A program made the translations under genes and the position numbers. Positions 1-9,568 of a stretch of 35,627 bases of DNA are shown here, in pieces (the stretch's first letter is position 1; each line of letters starts with the position of its first letter). Source of the DNA: Pirellulaceae bacterium (GTDB lineage Bacteria; Planctomycetota; Planctomycetia; Pirellulales; Pirellulaceae); assembly GCA_023382975.1 (NCBI GenBank), contig JAHDXO010000060.1, forward strand, positions 3,041-38,667. Reading direction: 5' to 3'. The notes under the pieces are model-generated. The model searched no databases. It saw only the letters and a program-made list of their open reading frames with translations, and was not told the DNA's origin.

Positions 1-2
1 TG

Positions 3-2220
3 CTGTTCAATGACACGCTGGGCTTGGGCGGAAACTTGACAGTGACGGCGGGGACCGGCAACGCCACGTTTACCGGTGCGGTGACGATCGGCGGGCACAA
101 CTTGACGGTGGCTTCGTCGGCGGTCTCCACAGTAACGTCGGGGATCAGCGGAACAACAGGGAACGTAGACATCGCGGCGTCGACACGGACGGACGCAGTT
201 GGGGCGATCGCGCTGAGCGGGGCAGGAAGCATCGAACTGGACCGGGCAAGAGTCAGGGGAGTAGACATCACCACGGTCGGCGGAAACATCACCTTCGACG
301 GCCCGACCAGTACGGACACCGGCGCCGTGTCGGTGAGCAGCGGCGCGGGTGGCGGCCACGTTCTGTTCCAGGATACGCTGGGCTTGGGCGGGAACCTGAC
401 GGTTACTTCGGGGACTGGCAACGCCACCTTTGCCGGAGCGGTGGCGATCGGCGGGCACGACTTGACCGTGGTTTCCTCGACGATCGCTACGGTTGCGGCA
501 GGGATCAGCGGGACGACGGGGAACGTGGGCATCGCGGCGACGACCCGAACCGATGTAGACGGGGCGATCGCGCTGAGCGGAGCGGGGAACATCGAACTGG
601 ACCAGGCGGTGATCAGCGGCGTGGACGTGACGACGGCCGGCGGGAACATCGTCTTCGACGGCCCGCTCAGCACGGACAACGGCGCCGTGGCGGTGGGCAC
701 CGGCGCGGGCGGCGGCGATGTGCTGTTCAACGGCACGGTCAACTTGGGCGGAACCGTGATGGTTGCGGCGGGGACGGGCAACGTTGCGTTCAGCGGCCTG
801 GCGAACATCGGCGCGCACAATTTGACGGTGGCTTCCTCGACAATCGCCACCGTTACGGTGGGGATCAGCGGGACGACGGGAAGCGTGGACATCGCGGCGG
901 CGACGCGGACGGACGTGGACGGGACGATCGCGCTGAGCGGGGCGGGAAACATCGCACTGGACCGGGCAATCCTCAGCGGCGTCCAGGTGACCACGGCGGG
1001 CGGAACGGTCGCCTTCGCCGGCCCGACGAGCACGGACACGGGGGCGGTGGTAATTGGCACCGGCGCCGGCGGCGGCAGCGTGGACTTCAACAGCACCCTG
1101 ACGCTGGGCGGAAACGTTACGATCACTGCCGGGACGGGCGATGTGGACTTCGACGGAGCCGTGTCGGTCGAGTCGCACGACTTGACGGTGGTGTCTTCGG
1201 CGACGACCAACATCCGGGCGGGGATCACGGGCTCGACAAGCAATGTGAACATCAACGCGACCACGGCGACACACGTGGATGGCGCGATCGCCTTGAGCGG
1301 TGCGGGCACGGTGGCGTTGCACCGGGCGTCAATCAGCGGTGTAGACATCACCACAGTCGGCGGAACCATCACCTTCGATGGCCCGACCAGCACGGACACC
1401 GGCACCGTGGCGGTGGGCACCGGCGCGGGCGGTGGCCACGTGCTGTTCAATGACACGCTGGGCTTGGGCGGAAACTTGACAGTGACGGCGGGGACAGGCA
1501 ACGCCACGTTTACCGGTGCGGTGACGATTGGCGGGCACAACTTGACGGTGGCCTCGTCGGGGATCTCGACGGTTGTGTCGGGGATCGGCGGGACGACGGG
1601 CAACGTAAACATCGCGGCGTCGACGCGGACCGACGTGGACGGGGCGATCGCGCTGAGCGCGGCGGGTAACATCGACTTGGACCGAGCGGTGGTCAGCGGC
1701 GTGAATGTGACCACGGTCGGCGGAAACATCACCTTCGACGGCCCGGCCAGCACAGACTCGGGGCCTGTGGCGGTGAGCACCGGCGCGGGCGGCGGCGACG
1801 TGGTGTTCCATGATACGCTGGGCCTGGGCGGGAACCTGATGGTCACGGCGGGGACGGGCAACGCCACCTTCAGCGGTGCGGTAACGATCGGCGGGCACAG
1901 CTTGACGGTGACCTCGTCGGCGGTCACCACAATCGCGGCGGGGATCAGCGGAACAACGGGGAATGTGGACATCGCGGCGGCGACCCGCACCGACGTAGAC
2001 GGGGCGATCGAGCTGAGCGGGACGGGGAACATCGCGTTGGACCGAGCGGTGGTCAACGGCGTGGCCGTGACCACGGCGGGCGGAAACATCACGTTCGACG
2101 GCCCGACCAGCACAGACAAAGGGCCCGTGGCGGTGGAGGCCGGCCCGAACGGCGACGTGCTGTTCCACGACACGCTGGACCTGGGCGCCAACTTGACGAT
2201 TGCCGCGGGCGGCGTCCAGT
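3..2220 (+). repeat. Tandem 360-nt coding repeats (six full units plus a partial seventh)
   Basis: Corresponding bases recur at 1, 361, 721, 1081, 1441 and 1801, an exact 360-nt period with no indels. The next unit begins at 2158, because one codon was lost in the preceding unit (GAGGG became GPNG). The first 120 nt of the units at 1 and 1441 differ at only 3 positions, although they are separated by three more divergent units. Confidence 0.95.
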
Positions 2221-3527
2221 TCAACGCCGAGGTCGACAGCCGGGCGGATTGCCCTAAGTCCCTCGAAGTTCGCGCGGGAAACGGAGGCGTTCATTTCGGC
2301 GGCAGTGTCGGCGCCAGCAACCCCCTGAGCAGTGTGATGGTGCAGACTCTCGGTTTGATTTCGATGTCCGACGACATCACAATCCGCACGGGAACCGGCA
2401 CGTTGTCGAATCTGCCGCTTGTTTTGACAGCTAAGGAAGATCCCAATCGACCCTTCGGCCTCGATGGCACAACCACCCAATACTTGATTGTGGAGAAAGC
2501 ATCCGGCGGCTCCCGTCTGACTGTGACTTGGGCGGACGAAACCACGACGATCAAGGAGAATGCTCCCGGGATCAACGTCGAGAACCTGGAGCTGTCTTAC
2601 GAGTATCCGGGCGGTTTTGTACTGCAGCGAGTGGTGGATGGCAGAAATGATTTGACCGTGATCCTCACCTTGAGCACCGACAATACAATTGTCCTGGAGG
2701 AATTGGGCGGCAATGGCGAGCCCCGCAATCTAGCCACCAAGGAAGCCACGGTCGTCACCTTTCTGCCCGCCGGACAGTTCTCGGCTCCACCGCAGGCGGT
2801 GCAGTTCCAGCCACCCCAGGCGCTTTTCACGGTCGTGACGGACGTCAAGCCGGTCGAGGCTCGCAGCACCGGGCCTACGGTGCTGCGGGTGGATGAGATC
2901 CAGACGGCGGTCGAGGTGACTTCGACGGCGGCGCGGGAGTTGGTGATCGTCAAGCTCGGTCCGATGGGCGAAGAGGGCGAGTCGTATCTGTTGCCCGAGG
3001 ATGCGCTGCAAGATTTGAACGGACTGTTCCAGCGGTTCGTGGCCGAAGGACTGCCGAACGGACGGTATCGGATCTACTTGCGGGAGAGCGGCTTCCCGCC
3101 GCGGAAACTGCTGGAGTTCTACAAATCGGGCCGCTCGATCGGCGACCCGGTCCGCGAACCGGGACCAGGCTCGAATCCGCTGACTCCATCGGTCGGTGAA
3201 AACGCGAACGACTCGCCAGAGTCCTCGCCGGAGCCGGCGACACAGGCAACGGCGCCGACGGAAGGGGTCGCGCCGGAGACTGCGTCACGAGAACCGGTGG
3301 AACAAGTATCTTCGGATGCGACGACCGCACCGACGGATCGGGCGCTGCATCCAGCGATCGGCGCTGCGGCCGCCGCTTCGGTCGTCTGGCAGGTCCAGCG
3401 GACTCGCGGCCGTTGGTCGGAAGAGGTCGAGCAGGCGATGGAACAAGCCGAACCGAATCGGTTCACGCGCGGCGCTCGGTGGTGGCGACGGCTGACCGGA
3501 CGGGGAAACCGCGAGACGACCGCTTAG
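3..3527 (+). CDS. Giant repetitive surface protein, 3' part (5' end outside window)
   Basis: The reading frame is open from base 3 and the first residues match the interior of later repeats, so the ATG at 24 is internal and the gene begins before the window. About 720 residues are tandem 120-residue units rich in Gly, Thr, Val and Asn, with recurring GTTGNV, GAIALSGAGNI and TTAGGNI motifs. This looks like a beta-helix or filamentous-haemagglutinin-type stalk. A non-repetitive beta-rich part follows (about nt 2220-3150), then a Pro/Ser/Glu/Thr-rich linker. A short hydrophobic stretch (AIGAAAAASVVW, near nt 3353-3388) and a basic tail of about 45 residues may form a C-terminal membrane anchor. 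The kinase-WD40 gene starts 17 nt downstream, so the two are probably co-transcribed. A surface or adhesin role is inferred from composition; no catalytic motif is visible. Confidence 0.8.
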   Translation: MFNDTLGLGGNLTVTAGTGNATFTGAVTIGGHNLTVASSAVSTVTSGISGTTGNVDIAASTRTDAVGAIALSGAGSIELDRARVRGVDITTVGGNITFDGPTSTDTGAVSVSSGAGGGHVLFQDTLGLGGNLTVTSGTGNATFAGAVAIGGHDLTVVSSTIATVAAGISGTTGNVGIAATTRTDVDGAIALSGAGNIELDQAVISGVDVTTAGGNIVFDGPLSTDNGAVAVGTGAGGGDVLFNGTVNLGGTVMVAAGTGNVAFSGLANIGAHNLTVASSTIATVTVGISGTTGSVDIAAATRTDVDGTIALSGAGNIALDRAILSGVQVTTAGGTVAFAGPTSTDTGAVVIGTGAGGGSVDFNSTLTLGGNVTITAGTGDVDFDGAVSVESHDLTVVSSATTNIRAGITGSTSNVNINATTATHVDGAIALSGAGTVALHRASISGVDITTVGGTITFDGPTSTDTGTVAVGTGAGGGHVLFNDTLGLGGNLTVTAGTGNATFTGAVTIGGHNLTVASSGISTVVSGIGGTTGNVNIAASTRTDVDGAIALSAAGNIDLDRAVVSGVNVTTVGGNITFDGPASTDSGPVAVSTGAGGGDVVFHDTLGLGGNLMVTAGTGNATFSGAVTIGGHSLTVTSSAVTTIAAGISGTTGNVDIAAATRTDVDGAIELSGTGNIALDRAVVNGVAVTTAGGNITFDGPTSTDKGPVAVEAGPNGDVLFHDTLDLGANLTIAAGGVQFNAEVDSRADCPKSLEVRAGNGGVHFGGSVGASNPLSSVMVQTLGLISMSDDITIRTGTGTLSNLPLVLTAKEDPNRPFGLDGTTTQYLIVEKASGGSRLTVTWADETTTIKENAPGINVENLELSYEYPGGFVLQRVVDGRNDLTVILTLSTDNTIVLEELGGNGEPRNLATKEATVVTFLPAGQFSAPPQAVQFQPPQALFTVVTDVKPVEARSTGPTVLRVDEIQTAVEVTSTAARELVIVKLGPMGEEGESYLLPEDALQDLNGLFQRFVAEGLPNGRYRIYLRESGFPPRKLLEFYKSGRSIGDPVREPGPGSNPLTPSVGENANDSPESSPEPATQATAPTEGVAPETASREPVEQVSSDATTAPTDRALHPAIGAAAAASVVWQVQRTRGRWSEEVEQAMEQAEPNRFTRGARWWRRLTGRGNRETTA

Positions 3528-3544
3528 CGCAACGAGAGTCAACC

Positions 3545-6500
3545 ATGTCCACATGCCCGTGCTGTAATGCCAAACTGAGTGAAAACGATGCGCTGGCCGG
3601 CTTCTGCCCGAGCTGCCGATTCGAACTGCCCGCCGAGTGGCTGGCGAATTTCCCGTTCGCGTTGAAACACGCCGCGGTGGCATCGACAACCGCGCCGCCC
3701 GAGGCAGCGCCGACCGTGTCGCCGGACGTTGCCGCACCGGCCGCGGACCCGGCGGACAAGGCGGCGATGCTGCCGGACGACCTGGGCGATCCGCCGCCAG
3801 CCGAGCAGTCGCGGAACACGGCCGAATCTGTGCCGCCCCAATCCGCCACCATCGAGCCGCCGCCCGGCGGGCCCGTCCCGCCGCTGGACAGCGACGAGGC
3901 CGTTGCGCAGCGCGTGGTGACACTGTGGCAAGGCCACATCGGGCCGGACGTCCTCAGTACGACGTCGCTCAAAACCGGCTGGGGAACGGTCGAGGCGAGG
4001 ACCAACGTTGTGGTCCAGCCCCGAGTCGTCCAGCAGGGCAGTCGGCCGCAGGGACAACAACCCGACTACGAAGTGCTCGACGTCCTGGGCCAAGGCGGCA
4101 TGGGCCTGGTGTCGGCCGCCCGCCAGACGTCCATCAACCGCACTGTGGCGGTCAAGGTGCTGCGGCCCGACAAAATGGCCGACCTGCAGTCGCGCCAGAA
4201 ATTCCTGAGCGAAGCCGTGGTGACGGGCGAACTGGAACACCCGAACATCGTGCCGATCTACGACTTGGGCAAGGACCAGAACGGAGCGCTGTTCTACTCG
4301 ATGAAACGGGTCAAGGGGCGGCCCTGGGACACCAACCTGCGGCGCAAGTCGCTGGCCGAGAATCTGGAAATCCTGATGAAGGTGGCCGACGCCGTGGCCT
4401 TTGCCCACTCCCGCGGCGTGCTGCACCGCGACCTGAAACCCGAAAACGTAATGCTCGGGGATTTCGGCGAGGTGATGCTGATGGACTGGGGCCTGGCCCT
4501 CTCGGTCGCCGAGGCATCTTCGATCGCCAATGTCGCCGGCACGCCGGCCTACATGGCGCCCGAGATGGCCATGGGCGAGTCGGCGAAGATCGGCATCGCG
4601 AGCGATGTCTACCTGCTGGGCGCGATCCTGTACGACATCGTCACCGGCAGCCCACCGCACGGCGGCCGGACCGTCATGGAGTGTCTGACCGCGGCGGCCC
4701 GCAACGAAGTGGCCGTGCCCGAGGAACCGAGCGAGTTGCTGCAAATCGCGCTGCGGGCGATGGAGACCCGGCCGGAGGACCGTTACCAGAGCGTCGGCGA
4801 GTTCCAGGCCGCGATCCGGGACTACGACGCGCACTCGGAGAGTATCCGGCTGTCCGAACGCGCCGAGCAGGGTTTGGAGCAAGCGTCGAAGGAGGACGAC
4901 TACCAATTCTATGCCCGCGCCTTGTTCGGCTTCCAGGAGGCCCTGGCCCTCTGGTCCGGCAACCACAGCGCGCGGGACGGCGTTGTCGAGGCGAGCCTGG
5001 CGTATGCCTCCAGTGCGCTGCGCAAAGGCGACTTCGATCTGGCCGCCACGCTGCTGGATCCGAAAGAGCCTTCGCACGCTCCGGTGCTCGGCCAAGTCCG
5101 GGCGGGCCAGCATGAACGAGAGTCGCGGCAGAAACGGCTGCAAGCCGCCAAGCGATTGGCCGGCCTGCTCGTGCTGGCCGTGGTGATCGTGGTCGGCGTA
5201 GCCTTTGTCTGGATCAGCAACGAGCGCGACCGAGCCCTGGTCGCCGAGAAGGATGCCATCGAGAAGCGCGAGGATGCGATCAAAGCGCAGCAGCGAGCCG
5301 ACGAAGCGGCTGAAGGGCAACGGCTCGCTGCCGAAGCGGCTCGCGCGGCTGAAGTCGAACAGCGGAAGGAACGGAAGAAGGCCGAAGATTCCGCCGAAGC
5401 GGCCCGCCAAGCCGAAGCGACTGCCCGTCAGGCGGAAGCGGCCGAGGCCCGCCAACGAGAGCATGCGGAGCAGGAAGCCTACGTCGCCCGCATCGGTCTG
5501 GCCGCTGCGAAGATCGAGGAGAACGCCTTCCAGCGCGCCCGCGAACTGCTGGCCGAATGTCCGCCCGATCTGCGCGACTGGGAATGGGGGCGGCTGATGT
5601 ATCTGTGCCGGCAGCATGTCCGCGAGATCGATACCCGGCAGCCGATCGAAACCGTGGCCTTCTCGCCCGACGGACGGCGATTCGTCACCGGCGGCTGGGA
5701 CGGCACGCTGCGCATCTGGGACACCGACACGGGCGAACTGCAATCGACCATTGCGACCGGCGGGCGGTACGTGTTCGCCGCGGCCTTCTCGCCCGACGGC
5801 CATCACTTGGCCGTCGGCACGAACCACTCGCCCGATTACCTGATGATCTTCGATCTTCAAACAGGCCAGCCCGTGGGCGTCCCCCTCCGCGGCCACGGGG
5901 ACGCGGTGTTGTCGGTTGTCTACTCGCGCGACGGCAAGCGCCTGCTGACCGGCTCGTACGACAATACCGCCCGGCTCTGGGACTTGGCCAGCGGCGAATC
6001 ACGGGTCTTCCGCGGCCACGATTGGTGGGTCTGGTCCGCCACGTTCTCGCCCGACGAGCAACGAATCCTGACGGCCAGCCAGGATGGATCGGCGCTGGTC
6101 TGGTCCGTCGAGACGGGCAAACCGCAGACGCCTTTTCTGGAGCATGGCGGGCCGGTCTACGGCGGCGAGTTTGCGCCGGACGGCAGGTCGGTCGCCACGG
6201 CCGGTTACGATGGCCGGATTCTGCTGTGGGATCCCGACCGGTTGCGCCCTTTCGATTTTGCTGTTTTGACCACGGACCAAGTGAATCCGGCGCCGCCGTA
6301 CGAGGCATTGCTGGGGCATACCGCGGCCGTTCGGACGGTCCACTTTGACCGCGAAGGCAGGCTGTTGGTCAGCAGCGCCAACGACAACACGGTGCGAGTT
6401 TGGGACGTGGCGGACCGGTCGCCGCTCAAGACGCTGCGCGGTCACGGGGGACGCGTGCCGGCCTGTGCGCTGGCACCGGACGACATGTTCATCCTCTCGG

Positions 6501-8440
6501 GCAGCCACGACCACCGCGCGATGCTGTGGAGTCTGGAACGCTACGAAGAGCTGCGGATTTTCCGCAGCCGCGTCTTCTCCGGCCATCGCGATGCGGTGCT
6601 GGGCGCCGGATTCTCGTCGGACGGCAAGCTGATCGTCAGTGCCAGCCGCGACCGCACGGCCCGCATTTGGGACACCGCCTCGGGGCGCGAATTGCGCCAG
6701 TTGAACGAGGGGCACGAGTTCCTCGTCTCGGCCTGCCGCTTCTTCCCCGACGGCAAACGCATCCTGACCGCGGCTATCGACAACACCGTCCGCGTCTGGG
6801 ACGTGGTGAGCGGCTCGCAGCACCTGATTCTGAACGCCACCGGCTTCAGCGCCGCGGTGGCCGTCTCGGACGATGGCGGACGGATTCTGACCGGCGCGTC
6901 GCGGCAGCCGACGGTGGACGGCGACGACTCGCAGCTCTGGTCCGCACAATGGTGGGACGCAGCGACGGGCCAATTGATTCGCCGACTCGACGGACACGCC
7001 GGCGAAGTGACGGCCGTTGCCATCGCGCCCGGATCCGGCACGCTGTTCACCGGCGATGCGAAAGGCCAATGCCGGTTGTGGGACGCAGAAAGCGGAGAAC
7101 TCCGCTGGCAGGTGTCGGGCCATTCGCGGCCCGTTGCCGCCGCCGCATTCGCTGCGGATGGCCAGCAAGTCTTCACCGCCAGCCCGGACAACACGGTGAT
7201 CGGCTGGAACGCCGCCAACGGCCAAGCCACATCGGTGTTGCTCAAGCATCCCGACGCCGTCACGGCGCTGGTCCTCTCGCCCGACAACCGCTATGCGTTG
7301 ACCGCCTGCGCCGACCGCGCGGCACGGCTCTGGGACATCGCAGGAAACCGGGAGATCGGACAAGTCCGAATGGGCGACGCGGTCATCCACGCCATCGCTT
7401 TCTCGCCCGACGGAAGCCGCGTCGCCGTGATGGCTGGCGACGGCACCGTTCAGGTCTGGAACGCGGACCGGATCGGACAGCGGAACGGCGACGGATCCGA
7501 ACCGGAGCAAACCCTGCGGATGAATCCCGACCAAGCTTGGTCGCTCGCCTTTTCGCCCGACGGCCTGCTGCTGTTGACGGCGGGCGGCGACGAGGCGATT
7601 CTCTGGAACCTGAAGACCGGACAGTCCGGGATGCGGTTTGCCCGCCAGGGTTCGGTGGCGTCAGCCCAGTTTTCCCGCGACGGACGTTGGATCGCCACGG
7701 GCAGTTGGGACACCACGGCGAAGATCTGGGACGCCGAGCAAGGATTGGTCCGGCGGCGGTTGGTGGGCCACGACGGCTTCGTCAACGATGTCGTCTTCTC
7801 GCCAAAAGGAGACCGCGTCGCCACGGCCAGCGATGATCGCACCGCGGCCCTCTGGGACATCGAGACTGGGCAAGAATTGGTTCGCTTGACCGGTCATCAG
7901 GACCGCATCCGCAGCGTGGCCTTCTCGCCCGACGGTCAGCGTGTGGTAACCGCGTCGAACGACAAGACGGCACGCATCTGGGATACGGAAACAGGTCATC
8001 CGCTTCACGTGCTGACGGCCCACGATCAAGGCGTGTTGTGCGCCGCCTACTCCCCCGATGGACGCTGGGTCATCACCGGCGGCGAAGACAACCAGGCGCT
8101 AGTCTGGGACGTCGTGGGCGACCGGCCCGCGGTGATCGCGCGGCTCCAAGGCCATTCGGCCGCCGTGACCGCCGTGGCGGTCTCGCCCAGTGGCACGCGC
8201 GTGGTCACCGTCAGCCAGGACCATACGGCGATCGTCTGGGATCCGCGGCAGACCACCGAGTCGGCCGGCGGACCCAAAGGCACCGAGATCCTCACGCTGA
8301 AAGGGCACACCGGCGAAGTGACGACCGTGAGTTTTTCGCCCGACGGCCGCAGCGTCCTGACCGGCAGCCAGGACGGCACCCTGATCCTCTGGTCTACCGC
8401 CGACTGGCATGGCCCCCAAGCGCCAGCGGACAGTCCCTGA
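3545..8440 (+). CDS. Membrane serine/threonine protein kinase with zinc ribbon and 21 WD40 blades
   Basis: A 1631-residue protein. I chose ATG 3545 because an N-terminal zinc ribbon (CPCC near residue 4, CPSC near 22) starts there; the frame is open further upstream but would overlap the preceding gene. The order is: zinc ribbon; Pro/Ala-rich linker; Hanks-type kinase about 174-430 (GQGGMG loop, VAVK lysine near 204, HRDLKPEN near 293, MDWG in place of DFG near 313, APE near 339); a transmembrane helix about 537-557; an Ala/Glu/Arg-rich coiled coil about 560-650; then 21 WD40 repeats from about 700 to the end. The helix puts the kinase in the cytoplasm and the propellers on the other side. 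The downstream neighbour is convergent, and its stop codon directly abuts this one. The kinase call is firm; the signal sensed is unknown. Confidence 0.95.
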   Translation: MSTCPCCNAKLSENDALAGFCPSCRFELPAEWLANFPFALKHAAVASTTAPPEAAPTVSPDVAAPAADPADKAAMLPDDLGDPPPAEQSRNTAESVPPQSATIEPPPGGPVPPLDSDEAVAQRVVTLWQGHIGPDVLSTTSLKTGWGTVEARTNVVVQPRVVQQGSRPQGQQPDYEVLDVLGQGGMGLVSAARQTSINRTVAVKVLRPDKMADLQSRQKFLSEAVVTGELEHPNIVPIYDLGKDQNGALFYSMKRVKGRPWDTNLRRKSLAENLEILMKVADAVAFAHSRGVLHRDLKPENVMLGDFGEVMLMDWGLALSVAEASSIANVAGTPAYMAPEMAMGESAKIGIASDVYLLGAILYDIVTGSPPHGGRTVMECLTAAARNEVAVPEEPSELLQIALRAMETRPEDRYQSVGEFQAAIRDYDAHSESIRLSERAEQGLEQASKEDDYQFYARALFGFQEALALWSGNHSARDGVVEASLAYASSALRKGDFDLAATLLDPKEPSHAPVLGQVRAGQHERESRQKRLQAAKRLAGLLVLAVVIVVGVAFVWISNERDRALVAEKDAIEKREDAIKAQQRADEAAEGQRLAAEAARAAEVEQRKERKKAEDSAEAARQAEATARQAEAAEARQREHAEQEAYVARIGLAAAKIEENAFQRARELLAECPPDLRDWEWGRLMYLCRQHVREIDTRQPIETVAFSPDGRRFVTGGWDGTLRIWDTDTGELQSTIATGGRYVFAAAFSPDGHHLAVGTNHSPDYLMIFDLQTGQPVGVPLRGHGDAVLSVVYSRDGKRLLTGSYDNTARLWDLASGESRVFRGHDWWVWSATFSPDEQRILTASQDGSALVWSVETGKPQTPFLEHGGPVYGGEFAPDGRSVATAGYDGRILLWDPDRLRPFDFAVLTTDQVNPAPPYEALLGHTAAVRTVHFDREGRLLVSSANDNTVRVWDVADRSPLKTLRGHGGRVPACALAPDDMFILSGSHDHRAMLWSLERYEELRIFRSRVFSGHRDAVLGAGFSSDGKLIVSASRDRTARIWDTASGRELRQLNEGHEFLVSACRFFPDGKRILTAAIDNTVRVWDVVSGSQHLILNATGFSAAVAVSDDGGRILTGASRQPTVDGDDSQLWSAQWWDAATGQLIRRLDGHAGEVTAVAIAPGSGTLFTGDAKGQCRLWDAESGELRWQVSGHSRPVAAAAFAADGQQVFTASPDNTVIGWNAANGQATSVLLKHPDAVTALVLSPDNRYALTACADRAARLWDIAGNREIGQVRMGDAVIHAIAFSPDGSRVAVMAGDGTVQVWNADRIGQRNGDGSEPEQTLRMNPDQAWSLAFSPDGLLLLTAGGDEAILWNLKTGQSGMRFARQGSVASAQFSRDGRWIATGSWDTTAKIWDAEQGLVRRRLVGHDGFVNDVVFSPKGDRVATASDDRTAALWDIETGQELVRLTGHQDRIRSVAFSPDGQRVVTASNDKTARIWDTETGHPLHVLTAHDQGVLCAAYSPDGRWVITGGEDNQALVWDVVGDRPAVIARLQGHSAAVTAVAVSPSGTRVVTVSQDHTAIVWDPRQTTESAGGPKGTEILTLKGHTGEVTTVSFSPDGRSVLTGSQDGTLILWSTADWHGPQAPADSP

Positions 8441-9439
8441 TCACTTCACCTTCTTCTGCGCGGCGGCCAAATCCTTCGTCGATGCCACGATGATCTTGCG
8501 GATCTCGTCCGAGGTCTTCTGGACTGCCGCAAGATCCCGATCGGCATCGGCCAGTTCCTTGGCGATCACGCCGTCTTTCAAGTGATCTGCCAGCGTCTTC
8601 TTCGTCGTGTCCAGAATTTTCTGCGCCGACAGGAGATCGTTCCGCACACCTTTATCCAGACTGATCATGTTCTTCATGAAGCTCTGACAAGTCTGAAACA
8701 GCTCCTTGGTGCATGACGTTTGGGAAGCAGTGCCGGCGATGCCCTTCGCATTGCTCTCGGCCTTCCCCTTACTGATGTCCGCGTCCTTCTTGATCTTGGC
8801 GATTCCCGCCGCAACCTGTTTCGCATCCTTCCGGTCATCCTCGATGTCGTGAAGCTCCCGCTGATCGAGCGACTTGACCAGCTTGACCAGCGATTGAGCC
8901 TCGCTGACCAGGTTCTCGATCTTTCCAACCTTGGCCCCGTACCCCTTCGATTCGCCCATCAAGTCCATGCGCGCTTTCGCAAACGACTTGGCGTACTTGT
9001 CGTCCAGTCCTTGGGAGGTCGGATTGTAAGCGCGGTATTCGAACCAGGACTTGCCGAAATCGTCCGCATCCGAGTTGGCCTCGTCCAACAGATGGCGGAT
9101 CGTGGCTGGACCGCCTTCGACCACCAAGACAAGCGAATGATCCTTGGTCTTCTCGAACTTCGTGACGGATTCCTTGGCGGTTTTCAGGAAACCCTCGGCC
9201 TGCCCCAGCCATTGGTCGACGTTTTGGAAGTGCTTCTTGCCGTTGGCGTGAATCGCCTTGATATCGTCGCCCAGCTTCTTCTCGATCTTCTTGCCCTTCT
9301 CGTCCAATTCCTTCTTCAAGTCCGCGACCTTCTTCTTGTCGCCCTTCTTCTTCTCCAATTCCTTGATCTCGCTGTTCAGTTCCTTGAAGGAACGAACCAA
9401 CACATCGACCGACGTTGTTTTGACAGGTGCGTACGGCAT
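8441..9439 (-). CDS. Lys-rich coiled-coil protein of unknown function
   Basis: A 332-residue protein. ATG 9439 is preceded by GGAGGT about 8 nt upstream, which favours it over an in-frame start further upstream. The sequence is strongly helical and charged. The N-terminal third has a Lys/Glu-rich coiled coil (runs such as ELEKKKGDKKK), and heptad-like helices continue to the end. There is no signal peptide or membrane segment, and only two cysteines, in one short stretch (SCTKELFQTC). I recognise no family. Its stop TGA is immediately adjacent to the stop of the convergent kinase gene (the junction reads TGATCA). It is followed upstream by a 129-nt gap and then the cytochrome genes, so it is probably its own transcription unit. 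A cytoplasmic structural or scaffolding role would be a guess. Confidence 0.75.
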   Translation of the reverse strand: MPYAPVKTTSVDVLVRSFKELNSEIKELEKKKGDKKKVADLKKELDEKGKKIEKKLGDDIKAIHANGKKHFQNVDQWLGQAEGFLKTAKESVTKFEKTKDHSLVLVVEGGPATIRHLLDEANSDADDFGKSWFEYRAYNPTSQGLDDKYAKSFAKARMDLMGESKGYGAKVGKIENLVSEAQSLVKLVKSLDQRELHDIEDDRKDAKQVAAGIAKIKKDADISKGKAESNAKGIAGTASQTSCTKELFQTCQSFMKNMISLDKGVRNDLLSAQKILDTTKKTLADHLKDGVIAKELADADRDLAAVQKTSDEIRKIIVASTKDLAAAQKKVK

Positions 9440-9494
9440 GACCAGAACCTCCACACAAACAAGCGTAGATGGAACACAGATCGACCACGCCTCC

Positions 9495-9523
9495 AATCTA
9501 CACCTGCGGCGAAAATCGAACAA
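9495..9523 (-). promoter_or_regulatory. Possible sigma70-type promoter for the coiled-coil gene
   Basis: On the minus strand TTGTTC (9523-9518), a 17-nt spacer and TAGATT (9500-9495) lie about 55 nt upstream of the ATG at 9439. The spacing is ideal but the hexamers match the consensus only moderately. Confidence 0.3.
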
Positions 9524-9568
9524 TCCGGCCGATTTGTACGATGCGACAAGATCCAGCGGTGACGCGTC

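Noticed and set aside
1329..2480. 383-residue minus-strand frame
   Set aside because: It mirrors the repeat period of the plus-strand gene, is Arg/His-rich and lies fully antisense to repeats, so it is a shadow.
3539..5896. 785-residue minus-strand frame
   Set aside because: It is antisense to the kinase and coiled-coil domains, with no recognisable domain; high GC leaves few stops.
5999..7534. 511-residue minus-strand frame
   Set aside because: It is antisense to the WD40 array and repeats with blade periodicity.
6400..7836. 478-residue plus-strand frame
   Set aside because: An out-of-frame reading of the WD40 region, Arg-rich, with no domain.
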